64,000 nt of DNA from Taudactylus pleione (GCA_031769625.1 JAUIMM010000170.1:1679001-1743000); one strand, 5' to 3'; positions 34,428 through 46,107 are shown, numbered from the stretch's first letter. The notes: generated from the letters alone by a model not told the origin. Numbers and translations are program-made.

Positions 34428-35321
34428 TCAATCATTAGCCAGCACTTCCCTGGCTGGTCTGCGGCGGTCCAGCCACAACGCCGCTTCCCTCGGAGTTGTG
34501 AAGAATTTGGTCTCACCATTAGCAATGACACGAAGCTTGGATGGGTATAACATGGCGTATGAAATATTAAGATCACGTAGACGCCTTTTAAGCGGGAGAA
34601 ATTGGGCCCTATCTTTTTGTATTTCCATAGCGAAATCCGGGAAAACAGAAACACGAGTCCTGTTCCATTGTAATGGACCGATAGGACTGGCCAGTCTAAG
34701 AACAGAGTCCCGGTCACGGAAATGTAAGAACTTCGCTATTAGAGTACGTGGTGGTGCCCCAGGGGGCAGGAGTCTAAATGGCACCCGATGAGCTCTCTCA
34801 ATTGTGAAATATGATGAGAAAGAAGTTGAACCAAATGCGTCAGTCAGCGATTTTTCCAGGAATTTTTCAGGATTGGTTCCCTCCTCCTTCTCTGACAACC
34901 CCACGAAACTGACATTATTACGCCTTAGGCGTCCCTCCATTTCGGACATTTTCCTCTGTATGGAAATAAGCTGGGAATCCATATAGTCAACACGGACGCT
35001 TAAAGGTGTTATCTTATCTTCCAAAGTGGAAGTGCGAGTCTCCACCTCACCAACTCTCTCCCGCACACACTGTAGGTCATGGTGTATAATTGAGAGATCA
35101 GACTGTACTTCCCCAATCTTTTCTGACAACCCAGTCTCACAAGCCGTCACCGCCTCAAGAACTCATTGAAGCGCAGCGTCAGAGGACTCAGCCGAGGTCA
35201 TCAACCCCACAGGGGGTGTAGGAGGGGAATTGCCTCCCTGTGCAGAAGAAGTGGATTGGGCAGGGGGTACTCTGGAGATCTTTTCCAGTTTAGCTGCAGC
35301 AGCCGAAGTCTTCCCCATCAT
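34428..35321 (-). pseudogene. L1 copy A ORF1 (RNA-binding protein), one in-frame stop
   Basis: From the ATGATG at 35321 the frame runs about 297 codons with a single internal TGA (35163-35165). The N-terminus is Ser/Pro-rich. A heptad-like coiled coil follows (from KIGEVQSDLSIIHHDLQ to LISIQRKMSEMEGRLRR, about 35120-34930), then an RRM-like domain (NVSFVGLSEKEEG) and a C-terminal domain (FTIERAHRVPF, RTLIAKFLHFRDRD). This is the classic L1 ORF1p layout, a trimeric RNA chaperone. Only one stop disrupts it, so this copy is fairly young or was constrained until recently (inference). Confidence 0.88.
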
Positions 35322-35411
35322 AACAATATGTGTAGGAGGAGCTGACTGTATATTGCTGTATGAGGCAGGGTACAGTAGTATATAGAATAGATATGGATAA
35401 CACCACTACCT

Positions 35412-35819
35412 CATACTTGCCGACAATCAGCTCCAGCCTTCCGGGAGGGAGCTGATTGTCGGCTATTAGCGGGGGGCGGGGCCGTCCATTGGGGGTGGAG
35501 CAGAGGGTGGGACGGCCATTTTGTGTCATACTGGGGCGGAGCCGGGGGCGTGGCCGCACGATCGCATCATCGTGACTCCGCCCCCTCTGCACAATGCCGT
35601 GATTTTCGGCATTGTGAAGCAGGGGGCGGGGCCACAATGACGCGATTCTGCGCTAATCGCGTCACCGGGCCCCCCGCTGCGGGGATTTCTGTGTTTTTCA
35701 GGAAGGGAGGTGGGGAGGGTCGGACACTTCCGGGAGGCTTGCCTGCCTTTCCGGGGGGCCGGGAGCGGAACCCGAAAATCGGGAGGCTCCCGGCCAAATC
35801 GGGAGGGTAGGCAAGCCTG
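35412..35819. mobile_element. MITE, 408 bp, perfect 8-bp TSD
   Basis: Ends CATACTTGCCGAC and (reverse complement) CAGGCTTGCCTACC, flanked by cactacct at 35404-35411 and 35820-35827. GC-rich interior. Inserted in the 5' region of L1 copy A. A relative lies at 42852-43208. Confidence 0.85.
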
Positions 35820-36689
35820 CACTACCTTTGTACCTGCGTATTATATATGCGGCATAGAAAGAGCTATATTAATAATAGCTGCTGCCAGGAGGTGCAGAGG
35901 AAGCTGGGTCCACATATATATCAGCAGGCAAGACCACAGGTACAGCCCTGCAATATGGGAAGCAGAGCTGAGCGCACACACAGGATAGTGAGGGGAGCTC
36001 TCACCATCAGCCACACAGGAAGCCCGCAGGGTGTTTCACAGCTCTGCCGCTGGCCACCAGGAATCACCTCCTCCCGTCTCACAGGAGCTGCTGCCAGGAC
36101 GCTGCCCCGTCGGAAAAGATGGTGCCGGCGGCACATGTGATCAGTCTCCGTCTCTTGAGGATAGCCTGCTGCTGGGTAAGTCAGCCCCCGCAGCCGCACC
36201 AGCTCCGCTCACCGCGGTCACCACTCACTCCGCCAGCCACGCACTGGATTTAGGTCCCGGGGGAGTGATCAGGATGGTCGGGCAGGATAGATTTGTCCGG
36301 AGAGCGCACCAAAGCGTGTGCTACAGCATGCTCTCCATGGCCACACCCCTTGCATCAGGCTTTTACATAAACACAAATCTATTACCATATTTACAAAGCC
36401 GAATATAAGATAAATTATAATGACTGTATAGCACAATTATAAATAGAGATGAGCGGGTTCGGTTTCCAGAGATCCGAACCCACCCGTATTTAGCAGAACC
36501 GAGTCGTATCCAAGCAGGCTCGGAGTTTCCCGCCTGACTCGGATCTCGAGACCGAGGCAAAATGATAGAGTCTGAAATCACGCGGTTCGCAGAGCTTTCG
36601 TCTCTATGATCAATGTAGTATATAAGGGACCACACGACGGACGCCATTTCACTCCGGCTGTGGAGACTGAACAGGGAGGGTGGGTAGTT

Positions 36690-37135
36690 TAGGGCTGGGA
36701 GAGGTGCTGGTGCTGTCTGCTGTGTCCTGGGCTGGTGACTGCTGATCCATTCTGGGCTGGTGCCTGTGACAGCTGTCACTGTGCTGTCTGCTGTGTCCAT
36801 CTGGGCTGTCTGTGCTGTCTGCTGTGTCCTGGGCTGGTGACTGCTGACCCATTCTGGGCTGGTGCCTGTGACAGCTGTCACTGTGCTGTTTGCTGTGTCC
36901 TGGGCTGTCTGTGCTGTCTGCTGTGTCCTGGGCTGTTGCTGATCCATCTGGGCTGTCTGTGCTGTCTGCTGTGTCCTGGGTTGTTGCTGATCCATCTGGG
37001 CTGTTGCTGATCCATCTGGGCTGTCTGTGCTGTCTGCTGTGTCCTGGGCTGGTGTTTACATGTCTGCTGTGTCCATCTGGGCTGGTGCAGAACTGCAGAT
37101 ACATCTGGGCTAGTGCTGTGTCCATCTGGGCCCAA
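36690..37135 (+). repeat. Minisatellite of CTGTCTGCTGTGTCC type
   Basis: Units of 24-40 bp built from tgggctgtctgtgctg, ctgctgtgtcctgggctg and tgatccatctgggct. It includes a duplicated block of about 100 bp (36730-36790 against 36835-36890). Open frames through it are repeat artefacts. Confidence 0.85.
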
Positions 37136-37214
37136 GTTCTGGACTAAAAAAACATATATATATAATAATAAAAAAAAAAAAAAAATCAATCAAATTGTCT
37201 TTTATATTTGCGTG

Positions 37215-38988
37215 CAGTGGCGGGCTGGGCCGGGGGGCAGGGTGCCATGTGCCCCCCGGGCTGCAGCGTCATGCGGGCCACGGGCAGTCTGTGTCACTGT
37301 GACACAGGCTGCACCGCGTGTGTAGCGCTGACTGGACGGAGTTCGGTCAGCGCTACACAAGCGACAAACACACAGCCGCCGGCTCCGGCAGCTGTGTGTT
37401 TGATCAGCAGCCAATCAGAGTCTGTCAGACTCTCATTAGCTGCTGCTGCGCCCACTGCGGGAGCCGCTCCATCTTCCGGCTCCCGCAGTGGGTAATGGGA
37501 GAGGCGTCATGACGTCATATGACGTCTCTCCCATAATGCAGAGTGGCCCAGCCCGGGAGGACAGACGGAGGAGTGGATGGCGGCGGCGGGAGCGGGGATT
37601 CAGGTAAGTGTTTTTTTATTTTTTTTTATATTACGTGTGTCTACTGGGGGAGGTCTGGCACTACAAGGAGGAGACCACTGCTGGGGGCACTACAAAGGGG
37701 GGACAACTACTACTGGGGGCACTACAAGGGGGGGGCTACTACTGGGGTCACTGCAAGGAGGGGGGACTACTACTACTGGGGGCACTACAAGGGGGGACTA
37801 TTACTACTGGGGGCACTACAAAGGGGGGGGACTACTACTACTGGGGGCACTACAAGGGGGGGACTACTACTCCTGGGGGCACTACAAGGGGGGCTACTAC
37901 TACTGGGGGCACTACAAAGGGGAGGGACTACTACTACTGGGGGGCACTACAAGGGGGGGACTACTACTGGCAGCACCGCAAGGGGGGGACTACTACTACT
38001 GGGGTCACTGCAAGGGGGGGACTACTACTACTGGGGGCACTACAAAGGGGGGGACTACTACTACTGGGGGCACTACAAAGGGGGGACTACTACTACTGGG
38101 CTCACTACAAGGGGGGGACTACTACTACTGGGGGCACTACAAGGGGGGGACTACTACTGCAGCACTGCAAGGGGGGACTACTACTACTGGGGACACTACA
38201 AGGGGGGGACTACTACTACTGGGGGCACTACAAGGGGGGCTACAACAACTGGGGGCACTACAAGGGGGGCACTACTGTGGTGGACTACTACTAGGGGCAC
38301 TACAAGGGGAGGGGACTACTACTCGGGGCACTGCATAGGGGGGAGGGGACTACTACTAGGGGCACTACATAGGGGGGAGGGGACTACCACTGGGGGCACT
38401 GCATCGAGGGACCACTGCTGGGGGATCTATATAAAGGGCAATACTGGGGGTACAGCATAGGGGGAAGACTACAACTGGGGCCACTATTTAAGGGGCACTG
38501 CATAAGGGTTACCACTATTGGGGGCACTGCATTGGGGGTGGTCTGCTACTGGGGGCACTATATAAGGGGCACTGCATAGGGGGGGCCACTATTGGGGGCT
38601 CTATATAAAGGGCTTACTACTGGGGCCACAAGGGGCACTGCACAGGGGGGGGCACTACTGGGGGCACTATATAAGGGGCTTACTACTGGGGGCACATGGG
38701 GGCACTGCATAGGGAGGATCACTACTGGGTGCACTACTGGAGGCCTGCATGGGTGTCCTCTCCTGTGGCACAGGGGGGCACTGCATATGGGCACTACAAC
38801 AGGGTGCTGCCCCTAATCTTTATTTTTACCTTACATTAATCCCATATGGACCCGCCTCCTCCCTAGAACACTTGAGGGGGGGGCGCCGTAGCACGCATGG
38901 TCTTCGGGCACCCTGGCTACACGCTACTCCTCTTCCAGGGCCGCCTGCATGCATTTGCCCCCCAGGCTAAAAGTTGCCAGCCAGCCCG
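37215..38988. mobile_element. Nested hAT-type element with G-rich minisatellite
   Basis: The left end cagtggcgggctgggcc faces a truncated right end ccagccagcccg. Flanks tttgcgtg and tttgtgtg match at 7 of 8 bases. The right end lacks the last six bases expected, so the limit is provisional. The interior is the 37640-38800 minisatellite. Confidence 0.6.
37640..38800 (+). repeat. G-rich minisatellite (GGGGGCACTACAAGG / GGGGACTACTACTACT)
   Basis: About 1.1 kb of units alternating gggggcactacaagggg and ggactactactactg, giving a 33-36 bp composite period, then decaying to ggggcactgcatagg units. The unit differs from that at 25310 but shares the gggggcactac core. Confidence 0.92.
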
Positions 38989-39257
38989 TTTGTGTGTGTG
39001 TGTGCGTATTAGGCTTTACCGCAGTACCGCACAAGATCCAGCCAGCCACGCAAGTCGCAACCTAGTGCTGCCCGACTTCAGCCGTGATCAATCTGTACCC
39101 TGGGCCCAAGTTCTTGAGCATAAAAAAATGTAAATCAATTGTCTTTTTTTTGTCTAATATTTTTGTGTGTGCGCACGACTGCACGTGTGTGAGTTATGTA
39201 ACCGCACGTTGGCTACACTATTGGTGATTGTGACACTGCTTCAAGACCGCAGAAAAT

Positions 39258-39647
39258 ATGGAGGGCTGTCACATGACAGGAGAGCAAGGCCAAGAACCAC
39301 ATGTTGTAGCAGCCGCCAGCAGTGCAAGGCCGTCAACTTCCTCGTCCTCTATGAAGGCCCATGCCCCAGGGCTTAAGTCACACCATCGGTATGGTAAAGC
39401 TACTTGTACTGAAGTTAAGCGCAAAAAATTGAAAGGAAATTTGCCTTTAGATAAACAAAAAATTGGCAATATGCCATTCACTACACGAAGTGGCAAGGAA
39501 AGGATAAGGCCTTGGCCTTTCTTTAGGAAGACCACTGATTCTGATAGCCCTTTGGAAAAACAACTGTGTGCCCTGAGAAATCGAAATCACAAATCCCCGA
39601 GGAGAGTGCAAGTGTGTCCGCGGTTACCATGTGTGAGCCAGACCTAA
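39258..39647 (+). pseudogene. Possible 5' part of the hAT element ORF
   Basis: A 129-codon frame starts MEGCHMTGEQGQEPHV and is Ser/Lys-rich, with no domain I recognise. It overlaps the start of the BED-finger frame in another phase. It may be the original N-terminus separated by a frameshift, or a separate small exon. Confidence 0.4.
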
Positions 39648-40657
39648 ATACTATTGTACTGGAGGATCCTCCAAGTTCCAACATTTGTGTGCCCTCTGTA
39701 AATGTGGGGAAGGGCAGTCAACATCTTGCAGACGTAGTCAGTGAGGATGCTTCTGTGGAATTGCACATGGAGGAGGATATTTTAGTAGTTGAAGATGCCA
39801 AGGATGATGAGGATGTTGATGATGAAGATGTTGGTGATGAGGATGTTGATGCCGAGAATGTCCTTTGTCTAAGTAAGGCAACAGCTGTTGCCCATGGATT
39901 GAAAAAGCCAAAGCCCATTGTTGTCATGCCGGGGCAAAAGACAAAAAAATCCACTTCTCATGTGTGGAATTATTTAATCCCCAATCCGGACAACAGTTGT
40001 CAAGTCATATGTAACCATTGCAAAGCAAGAGTGAGTAGAGGGAGGGACCTAAATCACCTAGGAATCACCTCCTTGTTACGTCACTTGGAGCGCATTCATC
40101 AAATATCAAAGTGTACGTCGCCAAGTTCCAAAACTCAAAACGTAACAAGTCCAGTGTCACCTACCTGCTCCCTCTCTGTGGGATTCAAGTGCCTTCGATC
40201 TCTAACACCAACACCTGCATCATCATCAACATCCTCATTCGTGATCGGAAGTAATTTAAAAAAACAATTGACTATTAAACAGTCCTTTGATAGAGGAAGT
40301 AAGTATAACAGCTGTCACCCAGTTTCACAACGGATCACTGACGCCATGATGGCTGTGCTAGTATTAGATGGTGAAATAATAAAAAATGAGGATGATAGTG
40401 TGGAGGAAGTGCTTAAGGATGTGGTTTACGTAATTCAGCCACCAGTGGCAGCAGTTCTTGCTAATGATAAAAAAGCCAGAAAAGCCACGTCTTGGGTGTG
40501 GAATTATTTGAATCTAAATTCTGACAACAGTTGTGAAGGCATGTGTTCTATTTGTAAAGCCAAAGTTAGCAGAGGAAGGGACGTTAACCATCTAGGCACC
40601 TCCTCCTTGTTACGTCATTTGCAGCGAGTTCATGCAATTTGTTTAACAAAATTATAA
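39566..40657 (+). pseudogene. hAT transposase N-terminal remnant with two BED zinc fingers
   Basis: A 363-codon frame. An acidic stretch lies at residues about 70-100. BED finger 1 is at about 128-182 (HVWNYL, then CNHC and HLERIH, i.e. C-x2-C...H-x4-H). Next is a hAT-like linker (LKKQLTIKQSFDRG, HPVSQRITDAMM). BED finger 2 is at about 304-360 (WVWNYL, CSIC, HLQRVH). BED fingers bind DNA and recruit hAT transposases to their ends. The two fingers are clearly duplicates and share SRGRDxNHLG. No RNase H-like catalytic core follows: the frame stops at 40655 and the element passes into non-coding sequence. It cannot transpose on its own. Confidence 0.85.
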
Positions 40658-41082
40658 TTTGTAAATTAATAACAAGCAGTCCAGTATCAGCTACCAGCAG
40701 TTTGGACCAGCACATGCAATCTCCACCACCAACACCCTCATCATCAACCCCCTCATTAATAATTGAACGTAGTCCTTCCAAAAAAATTTTTTGTGGGGGG
40801 CCCAAACAAACAAAGGAGTTCATCCGCGAAAGTGTCAGTCCTAGTGGCTAACGTGCTTGGTTTGTTAAACTGTGCATGTCCTTTTTAATATCCCACATAG
40901 GAGCGTGTGGGAGGGACAATTCCATCTTGCACCTATTTCCTTTACATTTGGCACAATTTGGGGCATTGCCGACTTACATTATTATAGTTTATTAAACTGC
41001 CATCCTGTCTGCCACTGCTGTGTGGCAATGTTTCATAGATGTCCTATATTTTTTTAAACTGCCGTGCATTTGTGCTGTTGCT

Positions 41083-42189
41083 CAGTGGCGTAACTTCATC
41101 CCAGGTGCCCAGAGGCAAAATAAATGTTAGTGCCCCCGCCCCCCAAAAAAAATTACAATTAACCATGCCCCCCAGCACCTATGTCAGCCCCAGCTGCCGT
41201 CGCCCCCTATGCAGTTCCCCCAGTAGTGGTCCCCCTGTGCAGTGCCCTCTATAGAGGTCTCCCTATGCAGTGTTCGCCTACGTAGTGCCCCCCAGTAATG
41301 GTCCCCCTATGCAGTACCTCCAGTAGTTGTGCCCCTATGCAGTGCCCCTGGTAGTAAGGGCCCCTGTAGTGCCCCCAGTTGTAATGCCCTTGAAGTGCCC
41401 CCAGTAGTAAAGGCCCCTGTAGTGCCCCCAGTTGTAGTGCTCCCAATAGTTCCCCCAGTAGTAAGGCCCCTGTAGTGCCCCCAGTAGTAAGCCCCCTGTA
41501 GTGCCCCAAGTAATAAGTCCCTGTAGTGACCCTAGTAGTAAGCCCCCTGTAATGCCACCAGCAGTAAGCCCCCTGTAATGCCCCCAGTAGTAAGCCCTCT
41601 GTAGTGCCCCAAGTAATGTCCCTGTAGTGACCCCAGTAGTAGGCCCCCTGTAGTGCCCCAAGTAATAAGTCCCTGTAGTGACCCCAGTAGTAAGCCCCAG
41701 CAGAGCCCTCAGTAGTAAGCCCCAGTAATGCCCCCTGTAGTGAGCATCCCCCCGCGCACACGCACACACACACAAAAAAACAATACTTACTTTGAACCCC
41801 GCTCTAGTGATGCTGCCATCCATCCCCAGCGCCCGCTCCTCGGAACTATGTGTGTCATGACGTCACTCCCATAGTGCATTGCGGGACCCGGCAGCCAGAG
41901 CTCAGGAGTGAGCTCCGGCAGCCACTGGCGCCAGGGGGGGGGGAAGAGAAGGAGCCGGGCGCCCGCTGGTAGCACACTCAGCGGGCGCCCGGCATATGGA
42001 GGGTGCAGGGGGTGCTACCGCATCCCCTGCACCGCCCATAGTTACGCCAATGGAGGTGGAGCGCCGATCAGTGACGCTCCTTCTCCATGCAGTGCCCGGA
42101 GCGGCCGGGGGACAATGGAGCTAGGTGCCCCCTTCAGGGCTGGCGCCCGGCAGCAAATGACTCCATTGTCTCGGGGAGTTCCGCCACTG
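41083..42189. mobile_element. Nested hAT-type element, 1107 bp, perfect 8-bp TSD
   Basis: The left end CAGTGGCGTAACTTC faces the right end gttccgccactg. The 8-mer ctgttgct is identical at 41075-41082 and 42190-42197. It belongs to the family of 25055-26369 but carries its minisatellite (41190-41740) in the opposite orientation. A second internal end-like cccatagttacgccaatg near 42050 suggests a composite of two copies. Confidence 0.85.
41190..41740 (-). repeat. C-rich (reversed G-rich) minisatellite
   Basis: Units cagtagtaagccccctgtagtg and related, i.e. the reverse complement of the 25310 type. Minus-strand frames through it (Gly/Leu/Thr-rich) are artefacts. Confidence 0.9.
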
Positions 42190-42851
42190 CTGTTGCTTAC
42201 ATTAGCCAGCCAGCTTGCTGCAGCCATTGGCCTATATTGGTGAAAAATAGTGAAATCAATATTGTGAGCTGTGAGGTGGTTAAAAATGCCTAGAAATGCC
42301 TGAAAATGATTGTTATTTAGGCTAATAATACCGTAGGAACAAAAACAGGCCCAAATTATGTGGTTTTAGCTGTTTATATCATTTTTTGGAAAAAATACAG
42401 ATCCAAAACCAAAACCTAAAAACAAAACACAAAGGTAAAAAATCCAAAACCGGATTCAGATCCATAACCAGGGGAGATCCAGATCCAAAACCAAAACACG
42501 GGGGTCGGCGCACATCTCTAATTATAACACAATTCTTTAAACATATTATATAATATAAGCAAATAATAAAGGAAACATGTTTTGGACAACTTTTTTTTTC
42601 TGCTCTTCCTAGATTTTTTTTTTTTTGTTAATTCGCCCCAAGTGGCGGCTTCTGAGTCACACGGATCTCTCTTAACGAATGCAAATGGGGAGTTTTGTGC
42701 ATGAAGCTCATGCGCAGATGTGAATGTATGCAGCTCTACGTATGTCTATCCTATTCTGAGTCCGACGTACGTATATGTCTTTCCGTGAAATAGTGCGTTT
42801 CAGGGCAGGAACTTGTGGTGACAATGCGAGGGCACGGAAACGCCCTTACTT

Positions 42852-43208
42852 CATACTTACCGACTTTGCTGTCAGGTCGGCAGAGAGGGGGCATAGAGGT
42901 CGGGAAAGTGAGCGGTACAGGGGGAGGCGTGGTGCCACAATCGCATCATCGAGGCCCCGCCCCCGCTATCCAGTGAAGAAAACAAAGGAATTATATTGTG
43001 GGAGGCGGGACTACGATGACACAATTCACAGCAAATTGCGTCATTGGACCCAACTGGACCGCCTACTTGTGCTCTTTAAGTGGGCGGCCGCAGCGGGATG
43101 CACTCGGTTGGAGGGGGGCGTGGGGGGATCCGGGCAGTGCGGGAGACTTGACTACTTTTCCGGGTGGCCGGGAGCACCACCCAATTTTCGGGAGAGTAGA
43201 CAAGTACG
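42852..43208. mobile_element. MITE, 357 bp, relative of 35412
   Basis: The left catacttaccgac and right gtagacaagtacg are imperfect inverted ends. TSD ccttactt (42844-42851) / ccttaatt (43209-43216), 7 of 8. GC-rich interior. Confidence 0.75.
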
Positions 43209-43216
43209 CCTTAATT

Positions 43217-44370
43217 ATGGTACCGTGGTGGGTGTGTATTAATAACTCTGTGAGCTTCTGCGTCTGCCCACATCAGCCAACCTGTGCTAGGAGTGGCTGG
43301 AGGCGCAGGACAAGCCACCAGCATGTGCCTGGTGGGCACAAGGCCACAGCCCCTTTTGTGCGCGAGGGGTCAGTAGGTGCCGTACAGGGTGCCACCACGC
43401 GTTGTGACGCCTCGGCCAGGGGGTAAATGTTTCATCGTGTGGCATTACCTGTGGCTTCTCCTATAGTATATGAAATGGCAGGGTACTCTGTCCAGCAGTT
43501 TCTATTTTTCACATGTAAAAAAATCAGGATGGTGATTTGCGACACGTTGGGATTTGGAATGGCGGTTTTCTGGCGCATTTGCTTCATTTAATCCAGTTTC
43601 AATGGAGTTTATTCTATTAAATGAACTGTATATTATTACAGCTATTGGTGTAAAAGTTTTACTTGTGCATTGATTTACGTTACATTCATACCTGCTGCTA
43701 TACTTCGTTCTTGCTGATATGAAATGATAATAAATATATGTGGTTAGGTAACTATGAGATCATGGGTAGAACTACATACATACATTTATGATGGGTGAAA
43801 TATACTGCATTTATTACCATAACCATTGCTGGGACAGCCACATATATATGTGGATTTATTATGTTGTTTACGCACCATTTTGTCTCCAGTTCCAGGGCCT
43901 ATTGGGGGGAGCAGGTGTCACCTAAGCCGAGTCCTATTTAGGAATTGTCCTCATTTATGCAACTATGAGGGGTGAAAAACAATTAAATGCTCTAATATGA
44001 ATTCTACAAATGAACAAAGGATAATGCCGCCGACCTCACTGGACCCTGCATCTAGCCCTGCTTTTCCTTTGTAAAAATTATTATATATAAAAGAGATATC
44101 TATCGTTTCTTGGGCCCTATGCCTGCGTCATACCTTAATTATATAAAATACATATATTTGTTTTCTGACACCTGGGGGAACTAATATTTTTTTAAAATAT
44201 TTTCATAATTCTACCAAAAGCAAAACCTCTCTGTGTCCTGATCCGAGCAGTGTGACACTCCCCAGGCACACGCCGTAGTTAGGAATTATTCTTGGCTTAA
44301 CGGACACTTGGAAAACTTGGGAAATTTGTTTGGATCACGAAGGTATAAGACAATGGGGTAGGCAACCTGT
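43217..44370. other. No recognisable gene or element
   Basis: AT-rich, low repeat content by eye, no long frame. Possibly old intergenic DNA. Confidence 0.4.
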
Positions 44371-44379
44371 GGCACTCCG

Positions 44380-45025
44380 GTATGTAGTCAGGAAGCCGGC
44401 TTCCCGACTGTCAAATCCCGGCATGGGACTAATGATAGGTGTCGAAATCTCAACGCCTATCATTATCCACCCGCCGAAGTCCCGACGCCTGGTATACCGA
44501 ACGAAGGTAAGCCGGGCGTCGGGACCTCTTAGCCTCGGTAGGGGGGGTTAGGTTTAGGGACTCCCGGGCAGACTTAGAGTCAGGCACCCCCCCCGGGAGG
44601 GTTAGGGTTAGGCAAGGGGAAGGGGGTTTAAAGTTAGGCACCCCCCCCCAGGAGGGTTAGGGTTAGGCTAAGGGAAGGGGGTTTAAGGTTAGGCACCCCT
44701 CCCCCCGGGAGGGTTAGGGTTAGGCTAGGGGAAAGGGGTTTAAGGTTAGGCACCCCCCCCGGGAGGGTTAGGGTTAGGCTAGGGGAAGGGGGTTTAAGGT
44801 TAGGCAACCCCCGTGGGGAGGTTAGGGTTAGGCACCCAAGGGAGGGATAGGTTTAGGGTGTGGGGAGGGGGGTTAGGTTTAGGCACCCATGGGTGGAAGT
44901 TAGAGTTAAGCAGTAGGGGTAGAGGTTAGGGTTAGGCACCTCTAAGGGAGGGTTAGGGGGGGAAAGGGGAAGGGATAGCCTACTTATCTCCGCTGTCGGG
45001 ATCTTAACCCATCAGGCGGGCGCCG
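44380..45025 (+). repeat. Telomere-like (GGGTTAGGGTTAGGC) minisatellite in a MITE-like segment
   Basis: About six units of 55-65 bp, each with gggagggttagggttagg, a G-rich tract and gtttaaggttaggcacccc. TTAGGG occurs in every unit but never as a perfect tandem run, so this is a repeat-derived array, not a telomere remnant. The left flank (gcttcccgactgtcaaatcc) and right flank (cgctgtcgggatcttaaccc) look mirrored. Confidence 0.75.
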
Positions 45026-45465
45026 TCCATATGTATTTCATACATACCGATTTCAGCACTCCAGCTGGTGAGGAACAATACATTTCAGCATACATGTCCT
45101 GCCACAAGTTTGCTGTTATGGCATGATACAACTGTGACAGGCCATGCTGAGATGTGTAGTCCCACAGCAGCAGGAGTGTCACAGGTTGACTTATAAATGC
45201 AAAGTTGTAACAAAATAAGCCCCGTCCACACAAATATGGTCAGGATTCACCCAACTATTATCGTACAGTAAAAATCATGGCCACTGCCCGGCTAGCAGAG
45301 AATGTCATGGGCCGACGCCGAGTACTTACTTAGCTGCCCTGGCGCAGGATCTCTGTCCCCACCACGTTGGTTCTCTGCTGCCGTCTCAGCGATCGCTTCC
45401 AGTGATGCTGTTGGCATTTGCTCTAGTACTCTCTGCTGGTGTGCCATACGGGCGTGGTATAAGAG

Positions 45466-46093
45466 CAGTGTTCTCCCCAGGCTGTTTTCTGCGGGCGCAT
45501 CGCCCGGCAGAAACAGCCTACTGCCAGGCACTTTCCCCCGCCGACCCCGGCTGTGGAACGCTGGTCTCTGAAGTGACCGGAGGCTAAAGAAGCCTTCGAT
45601 CGCTTCAGAGGCCAGCGTTCCCATTGATGCACTGCGCGGGTGATGTCATGACGTCACCCGCGACTTGAGGAGCCTACTCGCGCGCCTGCTGGATCTAGTT
45701 AGATCCAGTCAGCGCAAGGCAACGGTAGTAGGAGCGCGAGCGGCTAGCGGCCAGCAAGTAAAGGTAAGTGCTGGGCTGGGACCAGGGCCAGGACCAGTCT
45801 GGGGGCACTGCCTAAGGGGCCAGCCTGGGGGCACTGCATAAGGGCAAAGCTAAACTACAGGGGGCAATGCATAAAGGGGAAAACTACAGGGGTCACTGTA
45901 TAAAGGGCACAAATACAGGGGGCACTGCATAAAGGGCACTTTTGACTGAGAGCCAGTGGGGGAGCAGCCTGAGACCTGTAGGGCTGGATTGGTAAGGGAG
46001 ACCCCTTTTCCCGGCACGCGCATAATTGCGAAGGCCCCCACCCGGCTACTTTTTGATGCCACCCGGCTGGAAAAAATTTCTTGGGAGAACACT
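45466..46093. mobile_element. hAT-type MITE with a short minisatellite
   Basis: The left cagtgttctccccaggctg and right ttgggagaacact are inverted ends. The flanks share taagag. It contains gggggcactgcataaggg units (45785-45935) related to the other G-rich arrays, and GC-rich palindromic sequence at about 45590-45720. Confidence 0.6.
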
Positions 46094-46107
46094 TAAGAGA
46101 TAGACAG

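Larger units (their letters stand above)
29311..36349 (-). mobile_element. L1-type LINE (copy A), near full length, 15-bp TSD
   Basis: A perfect duplication ttgcatcaggctttt flanks it (29296-29310 and 36350-36364). The left edge has a T-run (3' poly(A) in minus orientation). From right to left it has a GC-rich 5' region, ORF1 (35321-34428), ORF2 (about 33800-29555) and a short 3' UTR. It is interrupted by a 408-bp MITE in the 5' region and a retroposon near the end of ORF2. The full-length structure with a clean TSD shows this is a true retrotransposition event. Confidence 0.92.
36444..42520 (+). mobile_element. hAT element with BED-finger ORF, 6077 bp, transposase core lost
   Basis: Left end TAGAGATGAGCGGGTTCGG, right end ggcgcacatctcta, flanked by attataaa (36436-36443) and attataac (42521-42528), 7 of 8 matching. 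The ends match those of the 2181-bp element at 2541. It contains a minisatellite (36690-37135), a nested element (37215-38988), the BED-finger reading frame (39566-40657) and another nested element (41083-42189). This looks like the semi-complete source type of the shorter copies. Confidence 0.88.

Noticed and set aside
37543..38460. 305-codon + strand reading frame and two overlapping frames
   Set aside because: Open in all three frames over the GGGGGCACTAC array, so openness reflects the repeat, not coding.
44540..44960. True interstitial telomere
   Set aside because: No run of consecutive TTAGGG units; the motif occurs only inside a longer minisatellite unit.
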